A stretch of 8,559 nt of DNA from an uncultured Prevotellaceae bacterium (GTDB lineage: Bacteria > Bacteroidota > Bacteroidia > Bacteroidales > Bacteroidaceae): the NCBI GenBank assembly GCA_900315105.1, contig OMXX01000134.1:1-8559 (forward strand). Reading direction: 5' to 3'. Under the pieces are notes generated by a model that saw only the letters and a list, made by a program, of their open reading frames with translations, was not told the DNA's origin and searched no databases. Made by a program: the position numbers and the translations under genes. Each line of letters begins with the position of its first letter. The stretch's first letter is position 1. Below, piece after piece: positions 1 to 7,264 of this stretch.

Positions 1-2
1 TA

Positions 3-50
3 AGCATCATTGAGTTTGCAGCCAAGAATCATAAATTATACAGAGAATGA
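3..50 (+). CDS. C-terminal end of an unidentified upstream gene (partial)
   Basis: An open frame enters from the left edge and ends at TGA 48-50, giving the last 15 residues SIIEFAAKNHKLYRE. The stop overlaps the ATG of the next gene (ATGA, 47-50), which suggests translational coupling in one operon. Because the next gene looks FeoB-associated, this could be the end of feoB or of another gene in that operon, but 15 residues are too few to identify the family. Confidence 0.5.
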   Translation, partial: SIIEFAAKNHKLYRE

Positions 51-217
51 ACATTCAAACCATCATACTTTTAATCATCATTATAGCGGCCGCAGGCTTA
101 GTGCTATGGCGCATTTTCAAACAACACAGCCATAAGCACGGTGGTTGCTCATACTGCGATGTGGAAGGTTGTACACTGCGGGATCTGATGGCAAAGAGCA
201 AGAAAAACAAGAAATAG
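47..217 (+). CDS. FeoB-associated Cys-rich membrane protein
   Basis: This 56-residue protein begins MNIQTIILLIIIIAAAGLVL, a single hydrophobic membrane segment at about residues 4-21. A basic, His-containing stretch (WRIFKQHSHKHGG) follows, then a cysteine cluster C-x2-C-x4-C ending in GCTLRDL, and a lysine-rich tail. A short one-pass protein with a closely spaced Cys cluster and GC-x-L near its end is the pattern of the FeoB-associated Cys-rich family, found next to the ferrous iron transporter FeoB. Its role there is not well defined; the cysteines may handle metal at the membrane. The start at 47 is supported by the ATGA overlap with the upstream stop and because it places the membrane segment at the N-terminus. 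FeoB itself would lie outside the window, so the operon context is inferred. Confidence 0.72.
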   Translation: MNIQTIILLIIIIAAAGLVLWRIFKQHSHKHGGCSYCDVEGCTLRDLMAKSKKNKK

Positions 218-243
218 CAATGTGCTGTCAGCCCATTCATGCC

Positions 244-363
244 GGTCTGCATCTGCCGCCCCACCGGCCCGCATCTGCCGCCCCACCGGCCCGCATCTGC
301 CGTCCCACCGGCCCACATCTGCCGCCCCACCGGCCCACATCTGCCGCCCCACCGGTCCGCAAA
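244..363 (+). repeat. GC-rich tandem array, 22-bp unit, about 5.5 copies
   Basis: Five full units start at 244, 266, 288, 310 and 332, and a partial one at 354. The core reads GGCCCGCATCTGCCGCCCC followed by ACC. Variants are GGTCTGC (unit 1), CCGTCCC (unit 3), GGCCCACATC (units 4 and 5) and GGTCCGCAAATG at the end. The array is direct with no spacers, so it is not CRISPR. The unit length is not a multiple of three, so the repeat is read in a different frame in each copy, which argues against a coding role. It lies just after the feo-like gene in a convergent intergenic region and is far more GC-rich than its surroundings. The bottom strand carries GGGG and GGG runs. Confidence 0.93.
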
Positions 364-370
364 TGAAAGC

Positions 371-391
371 CTGTCGGCCGGCTTCCGACAG
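371..391. other. Short GC-rich hairpin after the tandem array
   Basis: CTGTCGG (371-377) and CCGACAG (385-391) form a perfect 7-bp stem around a 7-base loop. It follows the last repeat unit by 7 bases. On the + strand it is followed by a purine-rich stretch with seven A's, not a T-run. On the - strand there is no T-run after the stem either. It could help end the upstream + strand transcript, but it is not a textbook terminator. Confidence 0.5.
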
Positions 392-452
392 ACAGGATGA
401 AAAAAAGGATTTAGAGGCAGTTTACTCCCTCACAACGACCCTTAAACATATA

Positions 453-486
453 TTTGGCTGGATTCCCATCAAGGAATTCAGCCAAA
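453..486. terminator. Long hairpin, candidate bidirectional terminator
   Basis: TTTGGCTGGATTCC (453-466) pairs with GGAATTCAGCCAAA (473-486) around the 6-base loop CATCAA. This is a 14-bp stem with one G-T wobble. It lies between the + strand feo-like gene and the end of the - strand defence operon, where a terminator serving both directions is expected. The stem itself gives an A-tract on one side and a T-tract on the other in both orientations, but no long T-run follows. The structure is clear; the terminator function is inferred. Confidence 0.5.
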
Positions 487-546
487 CTATTGATATTTAT
501 TGCTGTCAGGTAAATTCAAAACGGCCAAATTTATCTTGTCCGAAGC

Positions 547-772
547 CTAATAAAATCGCTGGTAGGCATCGTCCAGTTCCAGAGAGTCGCCCGTCTGCAC
601 AATTACCCAAAGGTGATAAGGTGTTTCAACTTGTTCTCGTCTCCATCCAGGGTGTCAAGAGCATCGTCATACCACACAGCAACCGTCTTGCGTGCAAGAA
701 CATATTGCTCAGCAGTTTTGAGCCTTGCTGAAGTGCACGCGTCAGTTCCTTTATTGACCTAAATGTTGCCAT
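547..772 (-). pseudogene. Frameshifted last gene of the defence operon, family not recognised
   Basis: ATG at 772 lies 18 bp after the DUF262 gene stop. Three short reading frames join into one plausible protein: MATFRSIKELTRALQQGSK, then TAEQYVLARKTVAVWYDDAL and DTLDGDENKLKHLITFG, then VIVQTGDSLELDDAYQRFY before TAG at 549-547. Adding one A to the - strand A-run at 716-719 and one G to the run at 606-608 makes the three pieces continuous. The result looks like a folded N-terminal domain (helix-rich, with a GV-x-QTGDSLELDD turn). The end at QRFY-stop seems premature, since no coherent continuation was found between 420 and 546. I do not recognise the family with confidence. Both breaks are single-base changes in homopolymers, so base-calling error is possible, but the missing C-terminal part favours a true remnant. 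Confidence 0.55.
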
Positions 773-790
773 TTCCTTTTAGGTTTGAAT

Positions 791-2872
791 TTACTCCTCG
801 TCTTCTCCCTCTTGATCAGAACGGAATTCAAAAACGAGTTCTGATGCAGGGATATTACACTCCTCAAACATGCCATGAAGAATATTAATCTTGGTGGCAG
901 TACTGTTGTCGGTCCATACGTACATACCTGGTGCAAGTTCTCGCCTCCACTCTTCAGGAGTTGTTGAGAAACTGCACTTTTCGTTTGCACAAAGCCATTC
1001 TATAGTTGAGCGTTTCTCCAACAGAATATGTCCGCAAACCTGAATGAGCATTTCCTTCCAAGTGTTAACAGCATATCTAACACCATGAAGGATATATGCT
1101 TGCAGCTTCTTGCCTGTGAACTCATAGTCTTCATCATCAAGCGATGCAGATTCTGCTTCACGTCTCAATGGTTCAAAAGTCGTAGTTGGCATAGGCCAAA
1201 GGCGCATGAATACATTCAGCAATTCTTTCTGACGTGCTTTCAACTCTGTTTCTGTCCATTGCTCACACGACTTCACATAGTTATTCAAACGGAATGCACT
1301 ATCCTTGAAGCCCTTTTCCATATCTCTTTTCTCAATAAACGTGAGATTGCTATATTGAGAATTATAACCTGTGAGCGTGAGATTTGCCATTGTGTGCAGA
1401 TACTGTTCATGAATTCTTTCCCAATCTTTGCCTAAAGCTGTTTTCCACTTATCCGACAGAGTTTGGGGCATGATATGTTCTATGGTGATATTTTTCTCTG
1501 TCAGCTCCTTCACCACATCGTGCCGCTCGTTATTATCTTGGTTTTCCATACGTTCCAAGATAAACATACGCGCATTAGCAGGCATCTTATAAACCTGACG
1601 AGTTTTAAAGTCACCCCTTACCTCTTCATCAGATGGGAACACGGAAGAACGTCCCTTCTTCAACAAGACATAAGTTAGTACATCTATATACGAAGGTGCA
1701 GTATCATCACCAGCTTTGTTGATATGATTCAATACATCCCTATGGAGTGTTGCAAACACTTTGTTCAGGGCATTAGATGGGAGATTACAGATGATTCTTC
1801 GTGCCCAATATGCTTCAATCACATCAAGTACACGATATATCTCGTTTTCTGCCAATCCAACTTTGGATGCATAGTCGAAGAAAGCCATAAAGAATGGATA
1901 AGCAATCGTAGAATCCAACGTTCGTAGCTGATTCAACTTTCTATTGAGTTTATCTGTGCCTACCGTTGCATTGTCCACTTGGCTATATATCTTGGCGTAG
2001 TGATGCATGTCTTCTAAGAGTGTAGCCCTGTCCACACTTATATCCTCGGCATACTCTTTAAAGATAAAGTATATTTTATCAATACGACCAATCTTCCCTT
2101 GCTTCATGGTTAGGTAATCGCGTACAAAAGAAGACGGGTCATACTTTGTGAACTCTTCAATAGGATTCCAATATCGAGTGTACAGATCATCCTGCTCTGC
2201 AGGCGCTAACGACATCAGCAAATAATTACGTATCTTGTCTGCCTCACTCAGATCAAGACCTGTAGAGTTCAGGCTCTCAAATATCAACTGTGGGTCATCA
2301 TCTTCATCAAGACGAATATTGATGACTTCCAGTTTCTTGATGGTCTCAAATAGTTCATCAAGGGTCAATCCACAATGAATTATTTTATCATAGAAGAAGT
2401 CGTAGTTGCGAGTAACATTCGACTCTTTGATATATTGCTCCTTAGGCTTATACAGCAAAGCATCAAAAGCCTGCATGTCTTTCTTGATCGGTTTTAGCTT
2501 TACCTTTCGTTCATCCTCTTGATACTCATCTACCAGATAACGCTTGAAGATTTTCTCTACAAGTTTTGCATCAGTTGCTTCAATCAGTCCTTCTTTCTTA
2601 GCATTTACCATCGCAATGAGCAACAACGAAACAGTTGTGATTCGCTGTTGTCCATCAATGATAAATCTGTCTTCTGTTCCAGACTGTATGCTTGACACGA
2701 TGCTGCCAAAGAAGTGACTCCTGCGGTCACTGTTGTGTAGTTTCATCAAGTCTTGAAACAACTGCTCGCAGTTCTCTTCTTTCCAGTCGTAGTTGCGCTG
2801 GTAAAGAGGGATGATGAATCGTTTGTCTGATCCATCAAAGAACTTTATTAATGGTTGTGCGTCACCTTTCAT
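791..2872 (-). CDS. DUF262-DUF1524 (GmrSD-like) restriction/defence protein
   Basis: This 693-aa protein combines a DUF262 domain with a DUF1524 HNH-type (His-Me finger) nuclease domain, the architecture of GmrSD-like type IV enzymes and relatives such as SspE and BrxU. DUF262 marks are IPLYQRNYDW (21-30), IIDGQQRITT (71-80, with the family's DGQQR nucleotide-handling motif) and an IFESLNSTG..L..AD.IRNYLL block (197-219). The DUF1524 part has ITIEHIMPQ (463-470, catalytic His 466), then H493, ANLTL and N504, so the nuclease site looks complete. The last 100 or so residues form an extra domain with an acidic tail (DQEGEDEE). Related enzymes use NTP binding to cut or nick modified phage DNA. 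The start is 11 bp after the DUF4393 stop, so it is co-transcribed. In this setting it could restrict modified phage DNA that escapes the type I-like enzyme; that role is inferred. Confidence 0.9.
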   Translation of the reverse strand: MKGDAQPLIKFFDGSDKRFIIPLYQRNYDWKEENCEQLFQDLMKLHNSDRRSHFFGSIVSSIQSGTEDRFIIDGQQRITTVSLLLIAMVNAKKEGLIEATDAKLVEKIFKRYLVDEYQEDERKVKLKPIKKDMQAFDALLYKPKEQYIKESNVTRNYDFFYDKIIHCGLTLDELFETIKKLEVINIRLDEDDDPQLIFESLNSTGLDLSEADKIRNYLLMSLAPAEQDDLYTRYWNPIEEFTKYDPSSFVRDYLTMKQGKIGRIDKIYFIFKEYAEDISVDRATLLEDMHHYAKIYSQVDNATVGTDKLNRKLNQLRTLDSTIAYPFFMAFFDYASKVGLAENEIYRVLDVIEAYWARRIICNLPSNALNKVFATLHRDVLNHINKAGDDTAPSYIDVLTYVLLKKGRSSVFPSDEEVRGDFKTRQVYKMPANARMFILERMENQDNNERHDVVKELTEKNITIEHIMPQTLSDKWKTALGKDWERIHEQYLHTMANLTLTGYNSQYSNLTFIEKRDMEKGFKDSAFRLNNYVKSCEQWTETELKARQKELLNVFMRLWPMPTTTFEPLRREAESASLDDEDYEFTGKKLQAYILHGVRYAVNTWKEMLIQVCGHILLEKRSTIEWLCANEKCSFSTTPEEWRRELAPGMYVWTDNSTATKINILHGMFEECNIPASELVFEFRSDQEGEDEE

Positions 2873-2883
2873 ATGGGGTACTC

Positions 2884-3675
2884 TTATTTGGTAGTTGAAC
2901 TACAAGCTGATATAAATAGTCTTCCAAAAGGAGTCACTTCATAGTAACTTTTTTCAATTTCAATTTTCTTGAAACAATCAGGAACTAGCTTTTTAAAATA
3001 GTCAAAGTTGTATTTTGAAGCAATCTCATCATAAACATTATTTGCAATTTTATAGGTTCCAGCTTCATCTTCAAGTATTCCTAATCTTATAAGATTAGAA
3101 TAATACGCATGTATATTGTTAGGGAAGGCCAAGGCTACATGGAATGGAGTTAATGTCGATTTTGGCAATATGGTATTATAACCTGCCCCATTTTTGACAT
3201 ATGCTTTAATCTCTGCATATTGAATCTCATTTTCTCCATTTAAATATTGGATGATTTTAGCCTCATCAGGAGATAATTGGGAAATAATTTCCACAAAGCC
3301 AGGATGTGCATTACTACACATATCAATGTTAGCAGAACTTGTTAAGAGGTTTATAAAAAGTTCTGCAATAGTGTCATTTGTTGTATATAGTAATTTCTGA
3401 ATAACAGGAATTGATATCTGCGGATGAATATCTGTTTTCTTGTCCTCTGGTATTTTATTCAGTTTCTCTTCAAATGCTTTAAGATGTTTGTCTAAACACT
3501 TTTTGGCTAACTTTGGTACATATCCCATAGCTGTTATAGGGAGTAAGCACATCTCTAGTGCATCTCCGATAGCATGGCCAACTGCTTTCATTCCTGGTTT
3601 TAAAGCATCTCCATATATCTCTGGAAGTAAATCCTTGAGTGGCGTTATTGTTGTCTTTACTATTTCTGGTTCCAT
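2884..3675 (-). CDS. DUF4393 / Abi_alpha family protein
   Basis: This 263-aa protein matches the DUF4393 (Abi_alpha, abortive infection) family. It has an N-terminal amphipathic region with LKPGMKAVGHAIGDAL (25-40), a hydrophobic stretch LLPITAMGYVP (44-54), a lysine-rich helix, then IPVIQKLLYTTNDTIAELF (89-107). The family hallmark NLLTSSAN..... AHPGFVEIISQLSPDEAKII lies at about 109-142. A C-terminal region with helix-turn-like segments (NLIRLGILEDEAGTYKIA) and ITPFGRLF-like VTPFGRLFISAC ends the protein. The family was named for phage abortive infection; the mechanism is unknown to me. The start lies 3 bp after the hsdS stop, so expression is coupled to hsdS. Base composition here is AT-rich, similar to hsdS. 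Confidence 0.82.
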   Translation of the reverse strand: MEPEIVKTTITPLKDLLPEIYGDALKPGMKAVGHAIGDALEMCLLPITAMGYVPKLAKKCLDKHLKAFEEKLNKIPEDKKTDIHPQISIPVIQKLLYTTNDTIAELFINLLTSSANIDMCSNAHPGFVEIISQLSPDEAKIIQYLNGENEIQYAEIKAYVKNGAGYNTILPKSTLTPFHVALAFPNNIHAYYSNLIRLGILEDEAGTYKIANNVYDEIASKYNFDYFKKLVPDCFKKIEIEKSYYEVTPFGRLFISACSSTTK

Positions 3676-3678
3676 TTG

Positions 3679-5082
3679 TTATCCAATTATCATTGATTCT
3701 ACTTTTCTTTTTGCTTCCTCCAATAAGGCATTACCTTCTTCTTGTAAGGCTTTTGCTTTTTGGCGTATTGTATAAACATGGTTGGCTATCTCAATCTGCT
3801 TATCTTTTGGAGGAAGAGGCAAATTAAAATTCTCAAGAAATGCAGATGAAACACGTTGTTGTCCAGCAGAACCGCCGAAGAAGAGCATCGCTGTTTCTCT
3901 TACACACTTCATATGAAGAATTACGTGAAGATATTCTATTGCAAGTCGTTCGTCTTTAGGACGCATGACAAAGAACTCTGTTGAGCCACATCCCAAACCA
4001 TTTGTCAAGTTTTTGGCTATGGCCGACTTTCCATTCTGCATACAAGGGGTTATCTTTGCCCAAAGCAAGTCTTCAACTTTGAATTTAGTGAAACCTGACG
4101 CATTTTCTATCGTTGTGTCTTCGAGTTTGCTTACCTCTGAATAGACTTCATCTATAGACTCCATAGGTATAAAAGATATTGGGGTCTCAATATCTTTCCC
4201 ATTAAACGTTCCTGTAGGATTAACATATGCAACACTAGATAATTTCACGTTATCACAATTATTTGAACAGAGTTTAATACCATCTTTGTAAACAGTTGGA
4301 TCTAATCTTTCTTCAAGTTCGCTTCTATTCACCTTGAATATTCTATTCTTCAAATCTGTCTTGATTTCCGGAATAGTTATCCCAAGTTCATTGAGAATAT
4401 ATGCGTCAATACTATCCAAAAGCAGTTGTGCTTCGGATTCTTTTTGTCGCTTTTGTAAATAGGCAGAATTAATAATATCAACAATCTCTTGCTGTTTATC
4501 AATGTCCGGCAATGGGATTTCCAGAGATTGGTATTCTTCAGAGTTTATATTAGGCTGCCCACTTGGTCGCTGAACTGCTTTTACCCAATCTTTGTATGTC
4601 TTAAGTTGAGTAAAAGTAAAGATATACTCAGGTAATGCCTTCTGTTTATCAATAATAAAACGAATTAGATATCCAGCAAAGAAACAATCATAAGGTGCAG
4701 ATTTATGGATATATGCTTTCCCGACAGTGTTTCCACTTCTTGCAATCAGAATATCATTCTCATTGAGAATATACTTGTCTTCTATATAATTTGCAGTTGC
4801 ACCCAAATCGTCTTGAGAAATCAATCCATTCTCATCTATATCCGTAATTCTAATATATCGTGCATCTGAGACATTCTTTCGCTCAATTCCAGGCTCTCCC
4901 GCGCCATATTGTGGTTTGCACACAATTAAATCTTTGAGACGAACTTTAGGATATAAAGAGCTCTGGGCTTTGCGATTATACAAAGCCATTATAGGGTCCA
5001 ATCGACCTTCTATCTCCGATCGTTGCACGATGAAGATTTTATTATTGTCTATATGTTGGGGAACTTGATACATTTTACTCAA
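3679..5082 (-). CDS. hsdS: Type I-like restriction specificity subunit HsdS
   Basis: This 467-aa protein has the two-fold HsdS plan: target recognition domain 1 (about 45-200), a central coiled region (about 200-235), target recognition domain 2 (about 275-430) and a C-terminal coiled region (430-463). Each half opens with the same segment, IFIVQRSEIEGRLDP (16-30) and IFKVNRSELEERLDP (248-262). Each TRD ends with the conserved hinge, SLEIPLPDIDKQQEI (186-200) and NFNLPLPPKDKQIEI (418-432). SGQPNINSEEY and SAGQQRVSSAFL are the matching lead-ins. Two TRDs predict a bipartite recognition site read with HsdM. The ATG overlaps the hsdM stop by 4 bp (ATGA), typical of paired M and S genes. It appears intact, and no second S gene or invertase is visible in the window. 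Confidence 0.95.
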   Translation of the reverse strand: MSKMYQVPQHIDNNKIFIVQRSEIEGRLDPIMALYNRKAQSSLYPKVRLKDLIVCKPQYGAGEPGIERKNVSDARYIRITDIDENGLISQDDLGATANYIEDKYILNENDILIARSGNTVGKAYIHKSAPYDCFFAGYLIRFIIDKQKALPEYIFTFTQLKTYKDWVKAVQRPSGQPNINSEEYQSLEIPLPDIDKQQEIVDIINSAYLQKRQKESEAQLLLDSIDAYILNELGITIPEIKTDLKNRIFKVNRSELEERLDPTVYKDGIKLCSNNCDNVKLSSVAYVNPTGTFNGKDIETPISFIPMESIDEVYSEVSKLEDTTIENASGFTKFKVEDLLWAKITPCMQNGKSAIAKNLTNGLGCGSTEFFVMRPKDERLAIEYLHVILHMKCVRETAMLFFGGSAGQQRVSSAFLENFNLPLPPKDKQIEIANHVYTIRQKAKALQEEGNALLEEAKRKVESMIIG

Positions 5083-7247
5083 TCCAAACTTTGAATGAAT
5101 TTCTTTAATTCTTGTCCAATAATATCCAACTCATTAACCGCAGTTTTCTTGCCTGTTGCATCATAGCCTATCTCTTCTGCTATCGCCATGAAGATAGGAT
5201 AATCAGGGAGTTCTTTCTGTTTTCGTACAAGATAGCTATCTGTAAGCTTTGACTTCAAATCGTCTATCTTAGCAGCATACTCTGCCAATAACTCAGCGTT
5301 CCATTCTTTATAAGCTTGAGTTTTCTTTATTGCAGTTGCTGACTTTAAATCGTGCGACTTCAGCGAATTAACTTTTTCTTTCTGCTTCTGCCTAATTTCC
5401 CTGTCCCAGAGGTCTCTTTTCGCAATGTAGTCAGCATCTTTCAGAAGCTTCGCCTCAATTGATTTCTTCTTGCTTTCAAGTTCTTCCGTATGATCCTTCG
5501 GCCATTTCTTTAGGAATAAAACAGAACTTTTTACTCCTGCTCCATTTGCGGCAAAAGCAGTTTGTGGCATACTCACAACAGCGACGATACGGAACCAGTC
5601 TTCCAATTGAGTACGTACATACTGCATACTGCTATTTGTGAGAATTCCATCAGGCAATACAATGGCAAGCATTCCTCCTTCTTTTAGGAACAAATAATCC
5701 TGCTCAATGAAAAGAACCTCACTTTGTTGTCCATCACGGGTATTATCACCAGCCTTAGCTTTAACCGCAAGCCAATCTTCTTCCTTTTTGCCTAACTGAT
5801 AGGTTTTAAGGTATGCCTGTTCTGTCTGCCGAATGTAACTTCCGAAAGGTGGATTAGTAATGATGAAATCAAATGTTCCATACTCGAAGCCTTTATTGCC
5901 TGTGCGCTCTTTGATTGCGGCATCAGAGACTAGTCCATCAGATGTTATGACATTTGTATGACCATCATCATGAATGATCATATTCATCTTGGCTGCACGT
6001 GAAATCTGCTCATTGATTTCTATTCCATAAAGGTTCTTTTCGGCAAAGTCATGCCAATATGGGAACCACTTGGCATATTGTTTTGCATCATTTTTGTAAT
6101 TCGGATAATAATCAGTGGCTTCGTTTCGTACTTTATTGAGAGCATAGAGCAAGAATCCGCCACTACCACATGATGTATCCAATACTTTTGAATCATGCGT
6201 AATAGGAAGCACGTCAACAATAAATTTAACGATTTCACGAGGTGTAAAGTATTGCCCGAAATTTCCGCGGAAGAATGAACCCATAAAAGTTTCAAACGCA
6301 CGGCCCTTACTATCAAGATCTGTTTCCCCAAGGTTTACACTTTCAAGATAGCTCACAACAGTCCTAATTTTCTCAGGAGTTAATCGAATGTTGTCACGGA
6401 ACACTTCTGCATCACGCTTTCGTCCTTCTTCATAAAGAGCTTTTACCCTGTTGTACAAATTGTTATTTTCTTTAAGCCTGCGTTTGTGCTCGTCCTTTTC
6501 TTCTTTCTTTGATATTGTTATGATTTGGAAATCGTATGGTTCACCAATCTTTCTTGGCTTGCGTTCATCCCAAATCTTACAAAATATGAGTTTATCAAGT
6601 TCATCAAAAGCTTCAGATGGATTCAACTGGCCTCCAGCCCATAATGCTTCATGAGCTTGTTTAAATCGACGAGTCAAATCAGCTTGATCAATAACAGACA
6701 AATCAAAGAAACGCTGCTTCCCGTCTTCTTTCGGAAGATATTCTGCACCATAAACATATTTGTAGTTAGCTATTTCTTGAACACCATATTGTGGTATATC
6801 AGGAATCTGAATACGTGTGTTTTTAGTCTTATCAACTTCAAAATACTCATCCTTAATGCCAGAGGTTACCCAAACATATTTCACCTCACCAGGCAAAGCA
6901 AATGCATAACTATATGCTTGATTGATGGCTTGTTGAAACTCTGCCTCACTTACTTCCTGTTTTTTACATTCAACAAGAATTAAAGGACTGAGGCACAATT
7001 CATCACCATAGACAACAATATCAGCCTCCTTAACTTCGCTTCCCATCGTTACGGGCACAAACAAGCGAATAAGATACACTGGATAATTGTAGTCAAGTAT
7101 CAACTTAAGAAAAGCTAATGCTTGTACCTTTTCTTCGGGATCGTTATAATTGCGCTCTTTCTTCTGCCATATATATTTAATTCGAGACTTATCCTCGTTG
7201 AGGGAAATAAGTCCTTTTTCTATTCCTATTTGTATATAATCTTTCAT
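5079..7247 (-). CDS. hsdM: Type I-like adenine methyltransferase with N-terminal nuclease-like domain (HsdR_N-HsdM fusion)
   Basis: This 722-aa protein joins two parts. Residues 1 to about 170 match the HsdR N-terminal (HSDR_N-type) PD-(D/E)xK fold: E38/E39 in DPEEK, D76 in KEADIVVY, E93-C94-K95 in LILVECKKQ, and a QQAINQAYSYA helix at 105-115. Residues about 200-720 are an N6-adenine methyltransferase of the HsdM type: GQYFTPREIV (331-340), the SAM-binding VLDTSCGSGGF (355-365) and the catalytic NPPF (465-468) in FIITNPPFGS. Ordinary HsdM is about 500-550 aa and lacks the nuclease-like part. Having nuclease and methylase in one chain with a separate S chain recalls BcgI (type IIB/IIG). The stop overlaps the hsdS start by 4 bp. 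The ATG at 7247 starts 17 bp after the stop of the upstream broken AlbA_2 gene, in an AT-rich stretch without a clear Shine-Dalgarno site, as is common in Bacteroidota. Confidence 0.93.
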   Translation of the reverse strand: MKDYIQIGIEKGLISLNEDKSRIKYIWQKKERNYNDPEEKVQALAFLKLILDYNYPVYLIRLFVPVTMGSEVKEADIVVYGDELCLSPLILVECKKQEVSEAEFQQAINQAYSYAFALPGEVKYVWVTSGIKDEYFEVDKTKNTRIQIPDIPQYGVQEIANYKYVYGAEYLPKEDGKQRFFDLSVIDQADLTRRFKQAHEALWAGGQLNPSEAFDELDKLIFCKIWDERKPRKIGEPYDFQIITISKKEEKDEHKRRLKENNNLYNRVKALYEEGRKRDAEVFRDNIRLTPEKIRTVVSYLESVNLGETDLDSKGRAFETFMGSFFRGNFGQYFTPREIVKFIVDVLPITHDSKVLDTSCGSGGFLLYALNKVRNEATDYYPNYKNDAKQYAKWFPYWHDFAEKNLYGIEINEQISRAAKMNMIIHDDGHTNVITSDGLVSDAAIKERTGNKGFEYGTFDFIITNPPFGSYIRQTEQAYLKTYQLGKKEEDWLAVKAKAGDNTRDGQQSEVLFIEQDYLFLKEGGMLAIVLPDGILTNSSMQYVRTQLEDWFRIVAVVSMPQTAFAANGAGVKSSVLFLKKWPKDHTEELESKKKSIEAKLLKDADYIAKRDLWDREIRQKQKEKVNSLKSHDLKSATAIKKTQAYKEWNAELLAEYAAKIDDLKSKLTDSYLVRKQKELPDYPIFMAIAEEIGYDATGKKTAVNELDIIGQELKKFIQSLD

Positions 7248-7264
7248 AATTATATGAATCTATA

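Noticed and set aside
244..363. Possible CRISPR array
   Set aside because: The units are directly adjacent with no unique spacers and no cas genes are present.
222..731. A 169-aa open frame on the + strand across the tandem repeat
   Set aside because: The repeat unit is 22 bp so its reading rotates frame; the translation is low-complexity Pro/His/Ala, and its distal half is antisense to a better-supported broken gene at 547-772.
1028..1435. A 135-aa + strand open frame
   Set aside because: It lies wholly antisense to the well-supported DUF262-DUF1524 gene and shows no family features.
3679..5082. Possible phase-variable hsdS shufflon
   Set aside because: The internal repeat is at protein level only (residues 16-30 and 248-262); the DNA copies differ, and no second hsdS copy, inverted repeats or invertase were seen.
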